Source: JBDHWI01 sp964590135 (lineage in GTDB: Bacteria; Chloroflexota; Anaerolineae; J036; Brachytrichaceae). Taken from it: 64,000 nucleotides of DNA. This document shows, one piece after another, positions 1 through 6,651 of the stretch. Location of the stretch: positions 123,104-187,103 of the forward strand of contig CAZPVX010000002.1 in assembly GCA_964590135.1 (NCBI GenBank), written 5' to 3'. The notes below the pieces were generated by a model that was given only the letters and a program-made list of their open reading frames with translations, did not search any database and was not told the DNA's origin. The position numbers and the translations under genes are program-made. Numbering within the stretch: the first letter of the stretch is position 1; each line of letters begins with the position of its first letter.

Positions 1-1620
1 TTGACGGCGCTGGCCTGGCACATGCAGCAACCCGAGCGCCTGGCGGACGGCGGCCAGGTCAGCCTCGACCGCAGCAAGGCGCTGGCGCTGCTGGCGCATC
101 CCACGGCCAACCCGCGCGATGTGCTGAAGGCCGGCGAGGCGCTGAACATCCTCGACAAGGCCGAGGGCGGCGCGCATCCGGTCAAGTTCTTTCATCAGTT
201 ATTGCAGGAATACTTCGCCGCGCGGCAGATGGCGCAACAACCCAACGCGGCGTTGCTGGCGCAGGCGTGGCGCGCCGGCGAAGTGGCTGAGCCGCTGGAG
301 CAGACGCTGGCCCAACTGGACGACACGGCCCTCTTGCCGCCGCTTCCCAGCACCGGCTGGGAGGAGACCGCGCGCATCGCCGCGCCGATGATGCGCGACC
401 CCGCCGGCTTCGTGCGCGCGCTGATGGCGCACAACCTGCCACAAGCCGGCCTGATCGCCGCTGCGCCAGACGTGACCTTGCCCGAACAACTCAAGGGTGA
501 ATTGCGCTGGGCATTGGTGAAGCGTTCACAGGACATACAGGCCGACCTGCGCGCGCGCATCGCCGCCGGCCTCGCCCTCGGTGCGCTCGATGACCCGCGC
601 TTCGAGCGGCGCGCCACCCGCGATGGCAAAAATCTTGTCTTGGTGCCGCCAATGGTGCGAGTGCCAGGTGGCACATATGTGATCGGGCTTGATCAGAGCG
701 ACTACGAGAGTGAGACGCCGGCGCATCCAGTCGAGATCGCGCCGTTTGCCATGAGCGCCTTCCCTGTGACGAATGCCGAGTTCAAGTGCTTCATCGACGC
801 CGGCGGCTACAAGGACGAACAGTGGTGGGATACGCCGGCGGCCAAGCGCTGGCTGGCCGGCGAGACCAGCGAAGGGCCACGCCAAGGTTGGAGTGATAGC
901 CGAAAGATAGTTCAGGGTTGGAGCGAAGATTTCATCCGCTCCCTTGTCGCCCTGAACCGCATCCCTTCGGAGCAAGCCCATGATTGGATCACCATTCGCA
1001 GATGGAGCGATCGAGAATTTGAAGACTGGCTCGACGAAAAATTCCCCAAAGACAAGAAGCTGCGCGAGCCGGCACAGTGGTTCGATCCTGCCTTCAACGC
1101 GCCATCTCAACCCGTGGTGGGTGTGTGCTGGCACGAAGCGCGCGCCTACTGTGCCTGGCTGCGCGCGCAGACCGGCATGGATTTTCGTTTGCCGACCGAG
1201 GCGGAGTGGGAGGCAGCTGCTCGCGGCGCAGCCGGGCGGCTGTTTGCCTATGAAGGTGATTTCGATGCAGCGAAAGGCAACACCTTTGAGAGCCACATTC
1301 GCCGTGCCACGCCGGTCGGCATCTTCGCAGACGGCGCAGCAATAATCCCAACGGATGCATCGGCGGCTGAAGCAAATGCCATTTACGACCTGACCGGCAA
1401 CGTGTGGGAATGGACGAGTAGCGCCTTCCTGCCCTACCCCTACACGCGCGCGCCTGAGCGAGAGGAACCACAGCACGAGGCCACACTACGCGTGCTGCGC
1501 GGCGGTTCGTGGTTCAGCTATTCCAACTTCGTGCGCGCCGTGTATCGGAACGTCGACCATCCATCAAATCGCAAGCTCAACTTCGGTTTTCGGGTGGTTG
1601 GGTCCGCCCCTGTGAAATAA
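1..1620 (+). CDS. NACHT/STAND-FGE-sulfatase protein, DGR target (5' part outside window)
   Basis: This is the C-terminal 539 residues of a larger protein; the frame is open at the window edge, so the TTG at base 1 is unlikely to be the real start. Residues about 58-75 (VKFFHQLLQEYFAAR) match the segment after a NACHT/STAND NTPase module. Residues about 80-205 are alpha-helical, HEAT-like. An FGE-sulfatase domain (C-type-lectin-like fold) starts near residue 218 (VRVPGGTYVIG), continues through RLPTEAEWEAAARG and LTGNVWEW, and ends with LRGGSW, RAVYRN and GFRVV. The last ~40 codons are a DGR variable region whose template lies at 1854-1975. By family knowledge, such proteins are signalling NTPases whose FGE domain binds a ligand and is diversified by retrohoming; that role is inferred here. 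The upstream part, including the Walker motifs, cannot be seen. Confidence 0.85.
   Translation: MTALAWHMQQPERLADGGQVSLDRSKALALLAHPTANPRDVLKAGEALNILDKAEGGAHPVKFFHQLLQEYFAARQMAQQPNAALLAQAWRAGEVAEPLEQTLAQLDDTALLPPLPSTGWEETARIAAPMMRDPAGFVRALMAHNLPQAGLIAAAPDVTLPEQLKGELRWALVKRSQDIQADLRARIAAGLALGALDDPRFERRATRDGKNLVLVPPMVRVPGGTYVIGLDQSDYESETPAHPVEIAPFAMSAFPVTNAEFKCFIDAGGYKDEQWWDTPAAKRWLAGETSEGPRQGWSDSRKIVQGWSEDFIRSLVALNRIPSEQAHDWITIRRWSDREFEDWLDEKFPKDKKLREPAQWFDPAFNAPSQPVVGVCWHEARAYCAWLRAQTGMDFRLPTEAEWEAAARGAAGRLFAYEGDFDAAKGNTFESHIRRATPVGIFADGAAIIPTDASAAEANAIYDLTGNVWEWTSSAFLPYPYTRAPEREEPQHEATLRVLRGGSWFSYSNFVRAVYRNVDHPSNRKLNFGFRVVGSAPVK
1487..1608 (+). repeat. DGR variable region (VR1)
   Basis: This 122-bp segment at the 3' end of the FGE gene aligns without gaps to 1854-1975. 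There are 14 mismatches, and 13 fall where the template has A (A to T, G or C). The only other change is C to G at 1575. Most changes convert template AAC/AAT codons into Phe, Ser, Tyr, Val, Asp or Leu, while the framework codons for GGSW, VRAVYR, HPSNR and GFRVVGSA are identical. This is the signature of adenine-specific mutagenic retrohoming. Confidence 0.92.
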
Positions 1621-1728
1621 CCTCTGCACTCTGTCGCTCTGCACTCCGCGCTCTGGCGCTCGGTCTCTGAGGGGGTCTGGGGGATACTTCCCCCAGCCGG
1701 AAAAACCGATTTGGGAATGATTGTCGTC
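1609..1728 (+). other. 3' flank of VR1, also present beside VR2
   Basis: The sequence from the last FGE codons through the TAA stop and on into CTCTGCACTCTGTCGCTC and a CTCTGAGGGGGT run recurs in inverted orientation beside the second variable region (about 2795-2879). The two target genes therefore shared their 3' flank as well as the variable region, as expected if one arose by duplication or if the flank is needed for homing. No gene is visible here. Confidence 0.7.
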
Positions 1729-1757
1729 GTAGGGGCGAAGCAATGCTTCGCCCCTAC
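1729..1757. repeat. Perfect 14-bp-stem palindrome downstream of VR1
   Basis: GTAGGGGCGAAGCA, one A, then TGCTTCGCCCCTAC form a perfect inverted repeat 120 bp after VR1. Bordetella-phage-type DGRs need a hairpin or cruciform just downstream of VR for efficient homing, but there it lies much closer. Dispersed GTAG...CTAC palindromes are also common in bacterial intergenic DNA and a similar one lies at 56595-56616, so this may be a REP-like element with no DGR role. Confidence 0.75.
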
Positions 1758-1853
1758 AATCAACATGCACAACACAAACATGCGTGCATGGGCTATCATT
1801 CCCGCGTTCAACCGTTGCCGCAAGGCGGTGGTCGAGCCAGATCGCCCGGGTCA

Positions 1854-1975
1854 TACGCGTGCTGCGCGGCGGTTCGTGGAACAACAATTCCAACAACGTG
1901 CGCGCCGTGTATCGGAACAACAACCATCCATCAAATCGCAACAACAACAACGGTTTTCGGGTGGTTGGGTCCGCC
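1854..1975 (+). repeat. DGR template region (TR)
   Basis: This non-coding copy of the FGE C-terminus has its diversified codons as AAC or AAT: read in frame it gives GGSW followed by N-N-N-S-N-N, then VRAVYR, N-N-N, HPSNR, N-N-N-N and GFRVV. Such Asn-codon runs are the hallmark of DGR templates. Homology to VR1 begins at TACGCGTGCTGCGC and ends exactly at GGGTCCGCC, after which the two copies diverge (VR1 continues CCTGTGA, TR continues ATGTTCG). No promoter or full open gene is associated. The template sits directly upstream of the reverse-transcriptase remnant, the usual DGR order. Confidence 0.93.
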
Positions 1976-2310
1976 ATGTTCGTCCGCCCCTTCTTCTGGT
2001 CCTGCCGCAGGGCGGGACGGCGCACTGCCGGCGTGCCGGGCCGGTGCGTTCCAGCAATGCGCAATGACGAGCCATCGCCAGTTGCGCCGAGGTGAAGGAA
2101 GAGGAACAGCGCCGGGCGCATCTGGTCTGGCGCAGGCCGCGAGGCAGGGCAGCACGAGGGCGCTGCCGGCGTCAGGCACATACAGAACGACGTCGCCTCG
2201 TCTGGCGCAAGCCCGCGAGGCGACGCCCTCAAGTGTCGCCCTTCCCATGCGCATCGCTCTCACCACTCTCGTCACCTTCGCGATTCTCTGCGCCTGCCTC
2301 GCCGCCGGCG
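1976..2310. other. Non-coding spacer between TR and RT remnant
   Basis: No supported gene is visible in these ~335 bp. An intact DGR would have the reverse-transcriptase 5' portion, and often an avd gene, here. None of the frames shows RT motifs or an Avd-like four-helix protein. An imperfect direct repeat with core GTCTGGCGCA occurs at 2125 and 2200. The stretch is too short for the missing ~250-300 RT codons, so a deletion is the simplest explanation. Confidence 0.6.
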
Positions 2311-2556
2311 CGCTGTGGCATTCCGTGGCTCGGCTTCGTCGTCTTTCCCGACCACCGCCGGCTGAAGCGGCGCAACGTGGTGAACTTTGCGCGCCGGCTG
2401 CGCCACAACCTTGCCCTGTTCGCCGGCGGCCAGATCAGCTTCGCCGAGCTGGACGCCAGCGTGCAGGGCTGGATCGCGCATGTGGTTCACGCCGACACGT
2501 GGGGCTTGCGCAAGCACATCTTTGACACGCATTACATCACCCATCCACGCGCTTGA
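2311..2556 (+). pseudogene. DGR reverse transcriptase, 3' remnant only
   Basis: The reading frame from 2311 encodes the end of a group-II-like/DGR reverse transcriptase: GIPWLGFVVFPDHRRLKRRN, then a basic helix, then GQISFAELDASVQGWIAHV and ADTWGLRKHIF. This is the end of the palm (the G-I-P-x-L-G-F motif) and the thumb region of DGR RTs, which are usually about 330-400 aa. The fingers, the YxDD catalytic motif and the rest of the palm are missing, and the upstream frame does not resemble RT. The product cannot be an active enzyme. It lies 335 bp downstream of the template region on the same strand, as in canonical DGRs. Confidence 0.85.
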
Positions 2557-2614
2557 GAAGGCGTATTCAAACACGCGTGCCAGGCAAATGCTTGAGCCGT
2601 TCAGGATTTCACAT

Positions 2615-2704
2615 CGTCATGCCCGCGCGGGTCGAAGATCCTCGCAGAGGGCAGGCATCTGGAGCTGGCGCACGCCTGGATTCCCGCTTTCGCGGGAATG
2701 ACGG
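2615..2704. repeat. Dispersed palindromic repeat (CGTCAT...ATGACG)
   Basis: The segment starts CGTCATGCCCGCGCGGG and ends ATTCCCGCTTTCGCGGGAATGACG (shown in part), with an internal GATTCCCGC/GCGGGAATG hairpin. A related copy lies at 6430-6509. Such GTCATTCCCGC elements are widespread intergenic repeats in bacteria. No gene is visible between the RT remnant and the second VR remnant. Confidence 0.65.
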
Positions 2705-2867
2705 ACAAAAACCTCGGGTAGTCAGGGGTGGGGAGTCATTTTGGTGGCGCATGACGAGGTTGAATACGCCTGCTGAGCGTGCGTTTTTCTGGCAGGGGGA
2801 AGGATCCCCGTGCGAAGCCCCCTTTAGGGCTGCACCCCCTCAGAGGCCGAGCGACAGAGTGCAGAGG

Positions 2868-2998
2868 TTATCCCACAGGGGCGGGCTCAACCACTCGAAA
2901 GCCGTTGTAGTAGCTGCGATTGGATGGATGGTCGAGGCCCTGATACACAGCGCGCTGTTGGAACTGAAGCCCCGCGAACCGTCCCGCAACACGCGAGG
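2868..2998 (-). pseudogene. Second FGE C-terminus / variable-region remnant (VR2)
   Basis: The minus strand encodes V-L-R-D-G-S-R-G-F-S-S-N-S, then after a 4-nt deletion relative to the template resumes as VYQGLDHPSNRSYYNGFRVV and a TAA stop (2868-2870). It aligns to the TR over about 119 bp, with template AAC codons replaced by GGC, TTC, AGC, CTC, GAC and TAC. It also has non-adenine changes and the frameshift, so it is no longer maintained. The rest of the gene should lie at coordinates above 3000 but is replaced by a MITE-like element. Confidence 0.8.
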
Positions 2999-3032
2999 CC
3001 GACTGCCGGCCTCTTCCATCCGCGCCGTTCAT

Positions 3033-3273
3033 TAACGCCAGTTCTGGATAAGAGAAGCATCATCATTTTGCGTCCCGTTTCAGCTTGCTTCACGCCATCT
3101 CATGCGTGCAAGACCCGAATAGGTGCGAAGTCCTCGATCCCGTTTCTCGTTCCAATTCACGGAACGGGGATCACGGGAAACCCCTCCCGAATGAACGCTT
3201 AAGCCGAGTCTGGCAGAGATCCTTCCCTTCGGTCAGGATGACAAGCGCCAAGTTCTCCTTACCCAGAACTGCC
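3033..3273. mobile_element. MITE-like element A
   Basis: This element of about 240 bp has terminal inverted repeats CAGTTCTGGATAA at the left and TTACCCAGAACTG at the right, and no transposase. Element B (3986-4176) shares the left terminus, an internal GTCCC(g/t)TTTC segment and the motif TCAGGATGAC near the right end. Both flank the histidine phosphatase gene. It abuts the VR2 remnant and may have helped truncate that gene. Target-site duplications are not clear. Confidence 0.6.
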
Positions 3274-3279
3274 CTTTAT

Positions 3280-3285
3280 TACAAT
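3280..3285 (+). promoter_or_regulatory. -10 box TACAAT, leaderless-type promoter
   Basis: TACAAT lies exactly 6 nt before the ATG at 3292, so the transcript would start at or next to the start codon. No Shine-Dalgarno sequence is present. Confidence 0.6.
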
Positions 3286-3291
3286 CGCCCC

Positions 3292-3981
3292 ATGCAACTT
3301 CTCTTCATTCGGCACGGGCAATCGATCAACAACGCGCTGTGGGATGCCACCGGCGCAAACGAGGGGCGCAGCGAGGACCCCGAACTCACGGACGCCGGCA
3401 ACCAACAGGCGGCGCTGCTGGCGCAATATCTTGCGCAGGGCGGCAACCGCTTCGGCATCACGCACCTCTACACCAGCTTGATGCTGCGCGCGGTGGAAAC
3501 TGCGACGCCGGTGGGTCGCGCGCTGAACTTGCCAGTGCGCGCCTGGGAGGACATCCACGAGACCGGCGGCATCTACCTTGACAACGACGAGGGTGAACCG
3601 ATTGGGCTGCCGGGCCGCACGCGCGCGCAGTTCATGGAAAGTTTCCCCAGTCTGGAGCTGCCGGATGGCTTGTATGAAAAAGGCTGGTGGAATCGCCCTT
3701 TTGAATCGCATGAGGCAGCGCCGATTCGCGCGCGGCGCTTTGCCGATGATCTACTTGCAAAACATGGCGGCACCGAGGATGTTGTGGCCGTTGTCAGCCA
3801 TGGCAACTTCTATCGCTACTTCATGTCGGCGCTGTTGAAACTGCCAGATCCGCAGACCATCTGGTTTGGCATGAATAACACGGGCATCTCACTCCTCGAC
3901 TTTCCCGCCCAGCTTCGCAGCATGGTGTTTGTGCAATACCAAAATCGCGTCGAACATCTGCCGGCGACGATGATTACCTGA
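3292..3981 (+). CDS. Histidine phosphatase family protein
   Basis: This 229-aa protein belongs to the phosphoglycerate-mutase-like histidine phosphatase superfamily. The N-terminal LLFIRHGQS carries the phospho-accepting His (His8 in RHG), and the second active-site His is at about residue 170 (VSHGNFYR). The first arginine (Arg7) is present. ATG 3292 is chosen because it begins the conserved beta strand and follows a TACAAT box; the frame is open further upstream inside the MITE-like element, but that part shows no homology. The substrate is unknown: sugar phosphates or nucleotides are typical. The gene stands alone, bracketed by two related MITE-like elements. Confidence 0.9.
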   Translation: MQLLFIRHGQSINNALWDATGANEGRSEDPELTDAGNQQAALLAQYLAQGGNRFGITHLYTSLMLRAVETATPVGRALNLPVRAWEDIHETGGIYLDNDEGEPIGLPGRTRAQFMESFPSLELPDGLYEKGWWNRPFESHEAAPIRARRFADDLLAKHGGTEDVVAVVSHGNFYRYFMSALLKLPDPQTIWFGMNNTGISLLDFPAQLRSMVFVQYQNRVEHLPATMIT

Positions 3982-3985
3982 ACCT

Positions 3986-4176
3986 CAGTTCTGGATAAAA
4001 AAGCACTGTTATTCTGAGTCCCTTTTCGGCCTGACTTGATGCGTCGTAACTGTTGATGACTCGAAAAAGGGGTGAAGATACTCTGTCGAATGAGACCCAA
4101 AGTCGAGTTTGGCAGGGTTCCTTCCCTGCGGTCAGGATGACGAATTCCAGGTTTACCTGATCCAAAACTGGCGTTA
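3986..4176. mobile_element. MITE-like element B
   Basis: This element begins five bases after the phosphatase stop codon with CAGTTCTGGATAAA and ends TGATCCAAAACTGGCGTTA. Its inverted right end, TAACGCCAGTTTTGGAT, matches the left edge of element A (TAACGCCAGTTCTGGAT) and extends the terminal repeat. The segment TTCCTTCCCTGCGGTCAGGATGAC is shared in form with element A. There is no coding capacity. Confidence 0.6.
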
Positions 4177-4244
4177 CCCGAACGCCCTTTTAGGCCCCGC
4201 AGGTGTCATGAGTTTGCGGGGGCCGCTCTGGAACGTCGGGCGCG

Positions 4245-5036
4245 CTACCGATTTGCAAACTGCACGGTCACATTGCGAAAGCCGGCCTTGCGCAGAAACT
4301 CCATCACCTGCAGGCGCGCCTGTGATTCGGCAATGCGGCGCATCTGGGCGTTGCGGCTTGCCTCATCGCGCAGTTTGCGCCGCGCCTCGTCCATCGCCTC
4401 CAATTCCAGCCCCTGATACTCCGAGAACAGCCAGCTCTTCTGGCTGTCGAAGATGCGCGACTGCTCCGGCAACAGCTCCACCGCGAGCAACTCGATCGCC
4501 GGCAACGTCACCGTGATCGCATCGCCGCTCATCTGCACGTCGGCCGGCAGAATCTTGTCGAGGTCGATCCCCATCAGCACGCGGCCGGCAGCCAGCAGCA
4601 CGATGCGATCCTTGCCCAGCAGCACGCCACCCACGCCTGGGCGATTGCGCTCGCGCTCGACCACGGTCTGCGCGGTGTATTCGATGCTGGCGAGTTTGCC
4701 GAGTTCGCTCCATTTCGGCGGCGGCACCGGTGTGGATGTCGGCGCAGGGGTGAATGTGGGCAGTGGCGTCGCGGTGGGGAACGGCGTGTAGGTCGCCCAT
4801 GGCGTGTAGGTCGGCTGCGCGGTGAGCGTGGCGGCGGGGATGCTCACCTGCTGCGTGATAACGACGGGCGTGGCCGGCACGGGCGTGGCAGGGGCTGGCA
4901 CAGCCGGCGCGTTCTGGCTGATGGATGATGCGATGGCGAGCGCCGCCACGAGGATGGCGACGCCGGCAATCGCCGCTGCGGCAATCCACAGCAGCGGGTT
5001 GTTCAGCGCAGGTGGCCGGCCATTGGGTGTATTCAC
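4245..5036 (-). CDS. Membrane-anchored DUF4230 domain protein
   Basis: About 263 aa. One transmembrane helix lies near the N-terminus (LLWIAAAAIAGVAILVAALA), followed by a Pro/Thr-rich linker (about residues 45-100 with repeated TPxP) and a C-terminal domain typical of DUF4230 (GKDRIVLLAAGRVLMGIDL, then ITVTLPAIELLAVEL). Membrane topology and linker suggest an extracytoplasmic domain; the function is unknown. GTG 5036 lies 11 nt after the HEAT gene's stop. An ATG at 5057 or TTG at 5060, overlapping that gene, is also possible. It is probably co-transcribed with the HEAT-repeat gene. Confidence 0.8.
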   Translation of the reverse strand: MNTPNGRPPALNNPLLWIAAAAIAGVAILVAALAIASSISQNAPAVPAPATPVPATPVVITQQVSIPAATLTAQPTYTPWATYTPFPTATPLPTFTPAPTSTPVPPPKWSELGKLASIEYTAQTVVERERNRPGVGGVLLGKDRIVLLAAGRVLMGIDLDKILPADVQMSGDAITVTLPAIELLAVELLPEQSRIFDSQKSWLFSEYQGLELEAMDEARRKLRDEASRNAQMRRIAESQARLQVMEFLRKAGFRNVTVQFANR

Positions 5037-5046
5037 GTCACACGCC

Positions 5047-5562
5047 TCACTGCACATCAAACTGCTTCAACAGCTTGCGGCAGCGCGCCTTCACAGCGGG
5101 GCTGCCATGCGTTGAATGAGTGAGGATGATAGCAATGACTTGCGATTTCAGCGCGGCATCCTGCTCGCACAGGTCAGCCAGGCCCTGCAAGGCAGACGCC
5201 TGCACGATGCGGCTCTTGTCTTGCAGGCAGTCCATCAGCACGCGCAAAGCCCGCCCGCGCTCGCGCTTCGTCAACTTCAGGCGCGGCAGCATTTGCGCTA
5301 CATGCCAGCGCACCTCCTGCTGCTCGCTCTGGCTGATGGCATCGAGCAGGACGCGCTTGTGCCGTTGCAGCCAATCGGGATGATCGGCTGTCAGCTTCTC
5401 CGCGGCGTCGGCGCATCGCATGCGCACGAGTGGATCGTCATGCATCATGCCGGCGATGAGCTGATCGAACAGCGCCGGCTGCGCGCGCACCTGCTCGATC
5501 ACTTCCTCCACGCCGCGCACCATGCGCCGATCGCCGCCAGAAAGAATGCTGAGCAGGTTCAT
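5047..5562 (-). CDS. HEAT-repeat-like protein
   Basis: This 171-aa, wholly alpha-helical protein has HEAT-type repeats, seen as recurring units such as DPLVRMRCADAAEKL, QEVRWHVAQMLPRL and SRIVQASALQGLADL. It has no signal peptide or membrane segment. The start was set at ATG 5562 (MNLLSILSGGDRRMV); an open frame continues 14 codons further but looks unrelated. HEAT proteins of this size usually act as protein-binding scaffolds; no partner can be named. It lies directly upstream of the DUF4230 gene on the same strand. Confidence 0.75.
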   Translation of the reverse strand: MNLLSILSGGDRRMVRGVEEVIEQVRAQPALFDQLIAGMMHDDPLVRMRCADAAEKLTADHPDWLQRHKRVLLDAISQSEQQEVRWHVAQMLPRLKLTKRERGRALRVLMDCLQDKSRIVQASALQGLADLCEQDAALKSQVIAIILTHSTHGSPAVKARCRKLLKQFDVQ

Positions 5563-5665
5563 ACGCGCTTGACACAGAAACGGTTGCGATCTCGCCGCAA
5601 ACACAACTGCATGCTTCGGCTTCGCAGCGCAAGCCGCGCCACGCTCTGAACGCCTCGCTGTGAAT

Positions 5666-6379
5666 TTACTCTTTCACCAGATGCTGATCTTCGGGGCGGA
5701 TGATCGCCGGCGCTGTTGGGTCGAAGCACAGGAACTCGAAGTAGCGCAGCGGCGCGTCGCCGGCGTTGGTCAGGCGATGATTGTGCTGCGCCATCACATG
5801 CTCGTAATCATTGGCGTGCAGCGTGCCGGCCATGCGTTCGATCTCCATCCTGGCAGTGCCTTCAAGGATGTAGAACATCTTCTCCTTGATCTGCTCGCGC
5901 ATCCAGCCGGTGCTTTCGCCGGCTTGCAGCAGCTTCACCTGCGTGGTGATGCGCTCATCGCTCGGCATCTCGCGCAGCGAGTCTTCGGTGAAGGCGCTCT
6001 TCATCGGCGCGTGGCCTTCGAATGCGCCAGGCTTGAAGTCCTTGTAACGCCAGCGCGCATACTTGTGATTCGGCGTCACCAGCACATACAGGCACACGGT
6101 TTCATCGCCGACCAGCCAGTAGTTGTGATAGCGGTCCGGCGGCATGAACAGCAATTCGCCCGGGCCGACGCGCTGCTTGCTCTCGCCGACCTGGATGTCC
6201 ATCTGGCCGGCGGCGATATAGATGATCTCGCTGGCATCGTCGTGCGAATGCGGCAGCGGGCCGAGCGGGTCGTTGATGAACCAGTGCGCGTCTGGCGTCC
6301 ACACCAGCGCGCGGCTGCGAATGCGCTCGGTCCAGATCAGCGGCTGCTTCATCCATTCTTTGTAATCGGGTTTGACCAT
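5666..6379 (-). CDS. Bicupin (cupin domain) protein
   Basis: This 237-aa protein has two cupin beta-barrels. The first (about residues 35-110) shows PHSHDDASEIIYIAAGQMDI and a PGELLFMPPDRYH second motif with metal-binding His and Glu. The second (about 150-215) shows EKMFYILEGTARMEI and DYEHVMAQHNH. Two-domain cupins of this type are often small-molecule dioxygenases, isomerases or sugar-binding proteins; none can be assigned here. Start ATG 6379 gives a standard N-terminus. It appears monocistronic. Confidence 0.8.
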   Translation of the reverse strand: MVKPDYKEWMKQPLIWTERIRSRALVWTPDAHWFINDPLGPLPHSHDDASEIIYIAAGQMDIQVGESKQRVGPGELLFMPPDRYHNYWLVGDETVCLYVLVTPNHKYARWRYKDFKPGAFEGHAPMKSAFTEDSLREMPSDERITTQVKLLQAGESTGWMREQIKEKMFYILEGTARMEIERMAGTLHANDYEHVMAQHNHRLTNAGDAPLRYFEFLCFDPTAPAIIRPEDQHLVKE

Positions 6380-6429
6380 GATCTTTTAGTAACTAACGTG
6401 ACTTGCCACCCAGGCCTGGAAGCGCCAAT

Positions 6430-6509
6430 GTCATTCCCACGCAGGCGGGAATCCAGCCCTTTTTGGGGTTAAGTCCAGGTCTGGATGCCCACTTTCGTGG
6501 GCATGACGG
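6430..6509. repeat. Dispersed palindromic repeat (second copy)
   Basis: Starts GTCATTCCCACGCAGGCGGGAAT and ends ATGCCCACTTTCGTGGGCATGACGG (shown in part), related to 2615-2704. It lies in the intergenic stretch between the bicupin promoter side and the SPFH operon terminator; nothing else is visible there. Confidence 0.6.
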
Positions 6510-6595
6510 TATGGGCAGCAACTTACGCTAAATAGATTTGCGGGTTGCCAGATATGGATAACCGCGCAGATGCGATCTGTCAACCCTGGACAAAT

Positions 6596-6628
6596 CAAAA
6601 ACCCGATTTCAGGGAAATCGGGTTTTTG
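6596..6628 (-). terminator. Rho-independent terminator after SPFH operon
   Basis: A perfect 15-bp stem (CAAAAACCCGATTTC / GAAATCGGGTTTTTG) with a 3-nt loop and flanking A/T tracts lies 24 bp beyond the SPFH stop codon. It is symmetric, so it could act in both directions. Confidence 0.85.
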
Positions 6629-6651
6629 CAAGCGGTCACGAGCGCGCCGGC

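Noticed and set aside
1976..2310. A possible avd (accessory variability determinant) gene between TR and RT
   Set aside because: No frame gives a helical protein of about 110-130 residues, and the frames present look compositionally random.
2270..2525. A small membrane protein starting at 2248 (RIALTTLVTFAILCACLAAG)
   Set aside because: Its frame overlaps the RT remnant, whose frame has the recognisable family sequence; the apparent membrane helix is a frame artefact.
1..3000. CRISPR array or integron as the explanation of the repeats
   Set aside because: There are only three long, partly inverted copies with coding content and adenine-specific differences, not short direct repeats with unique spacers or attC sites.
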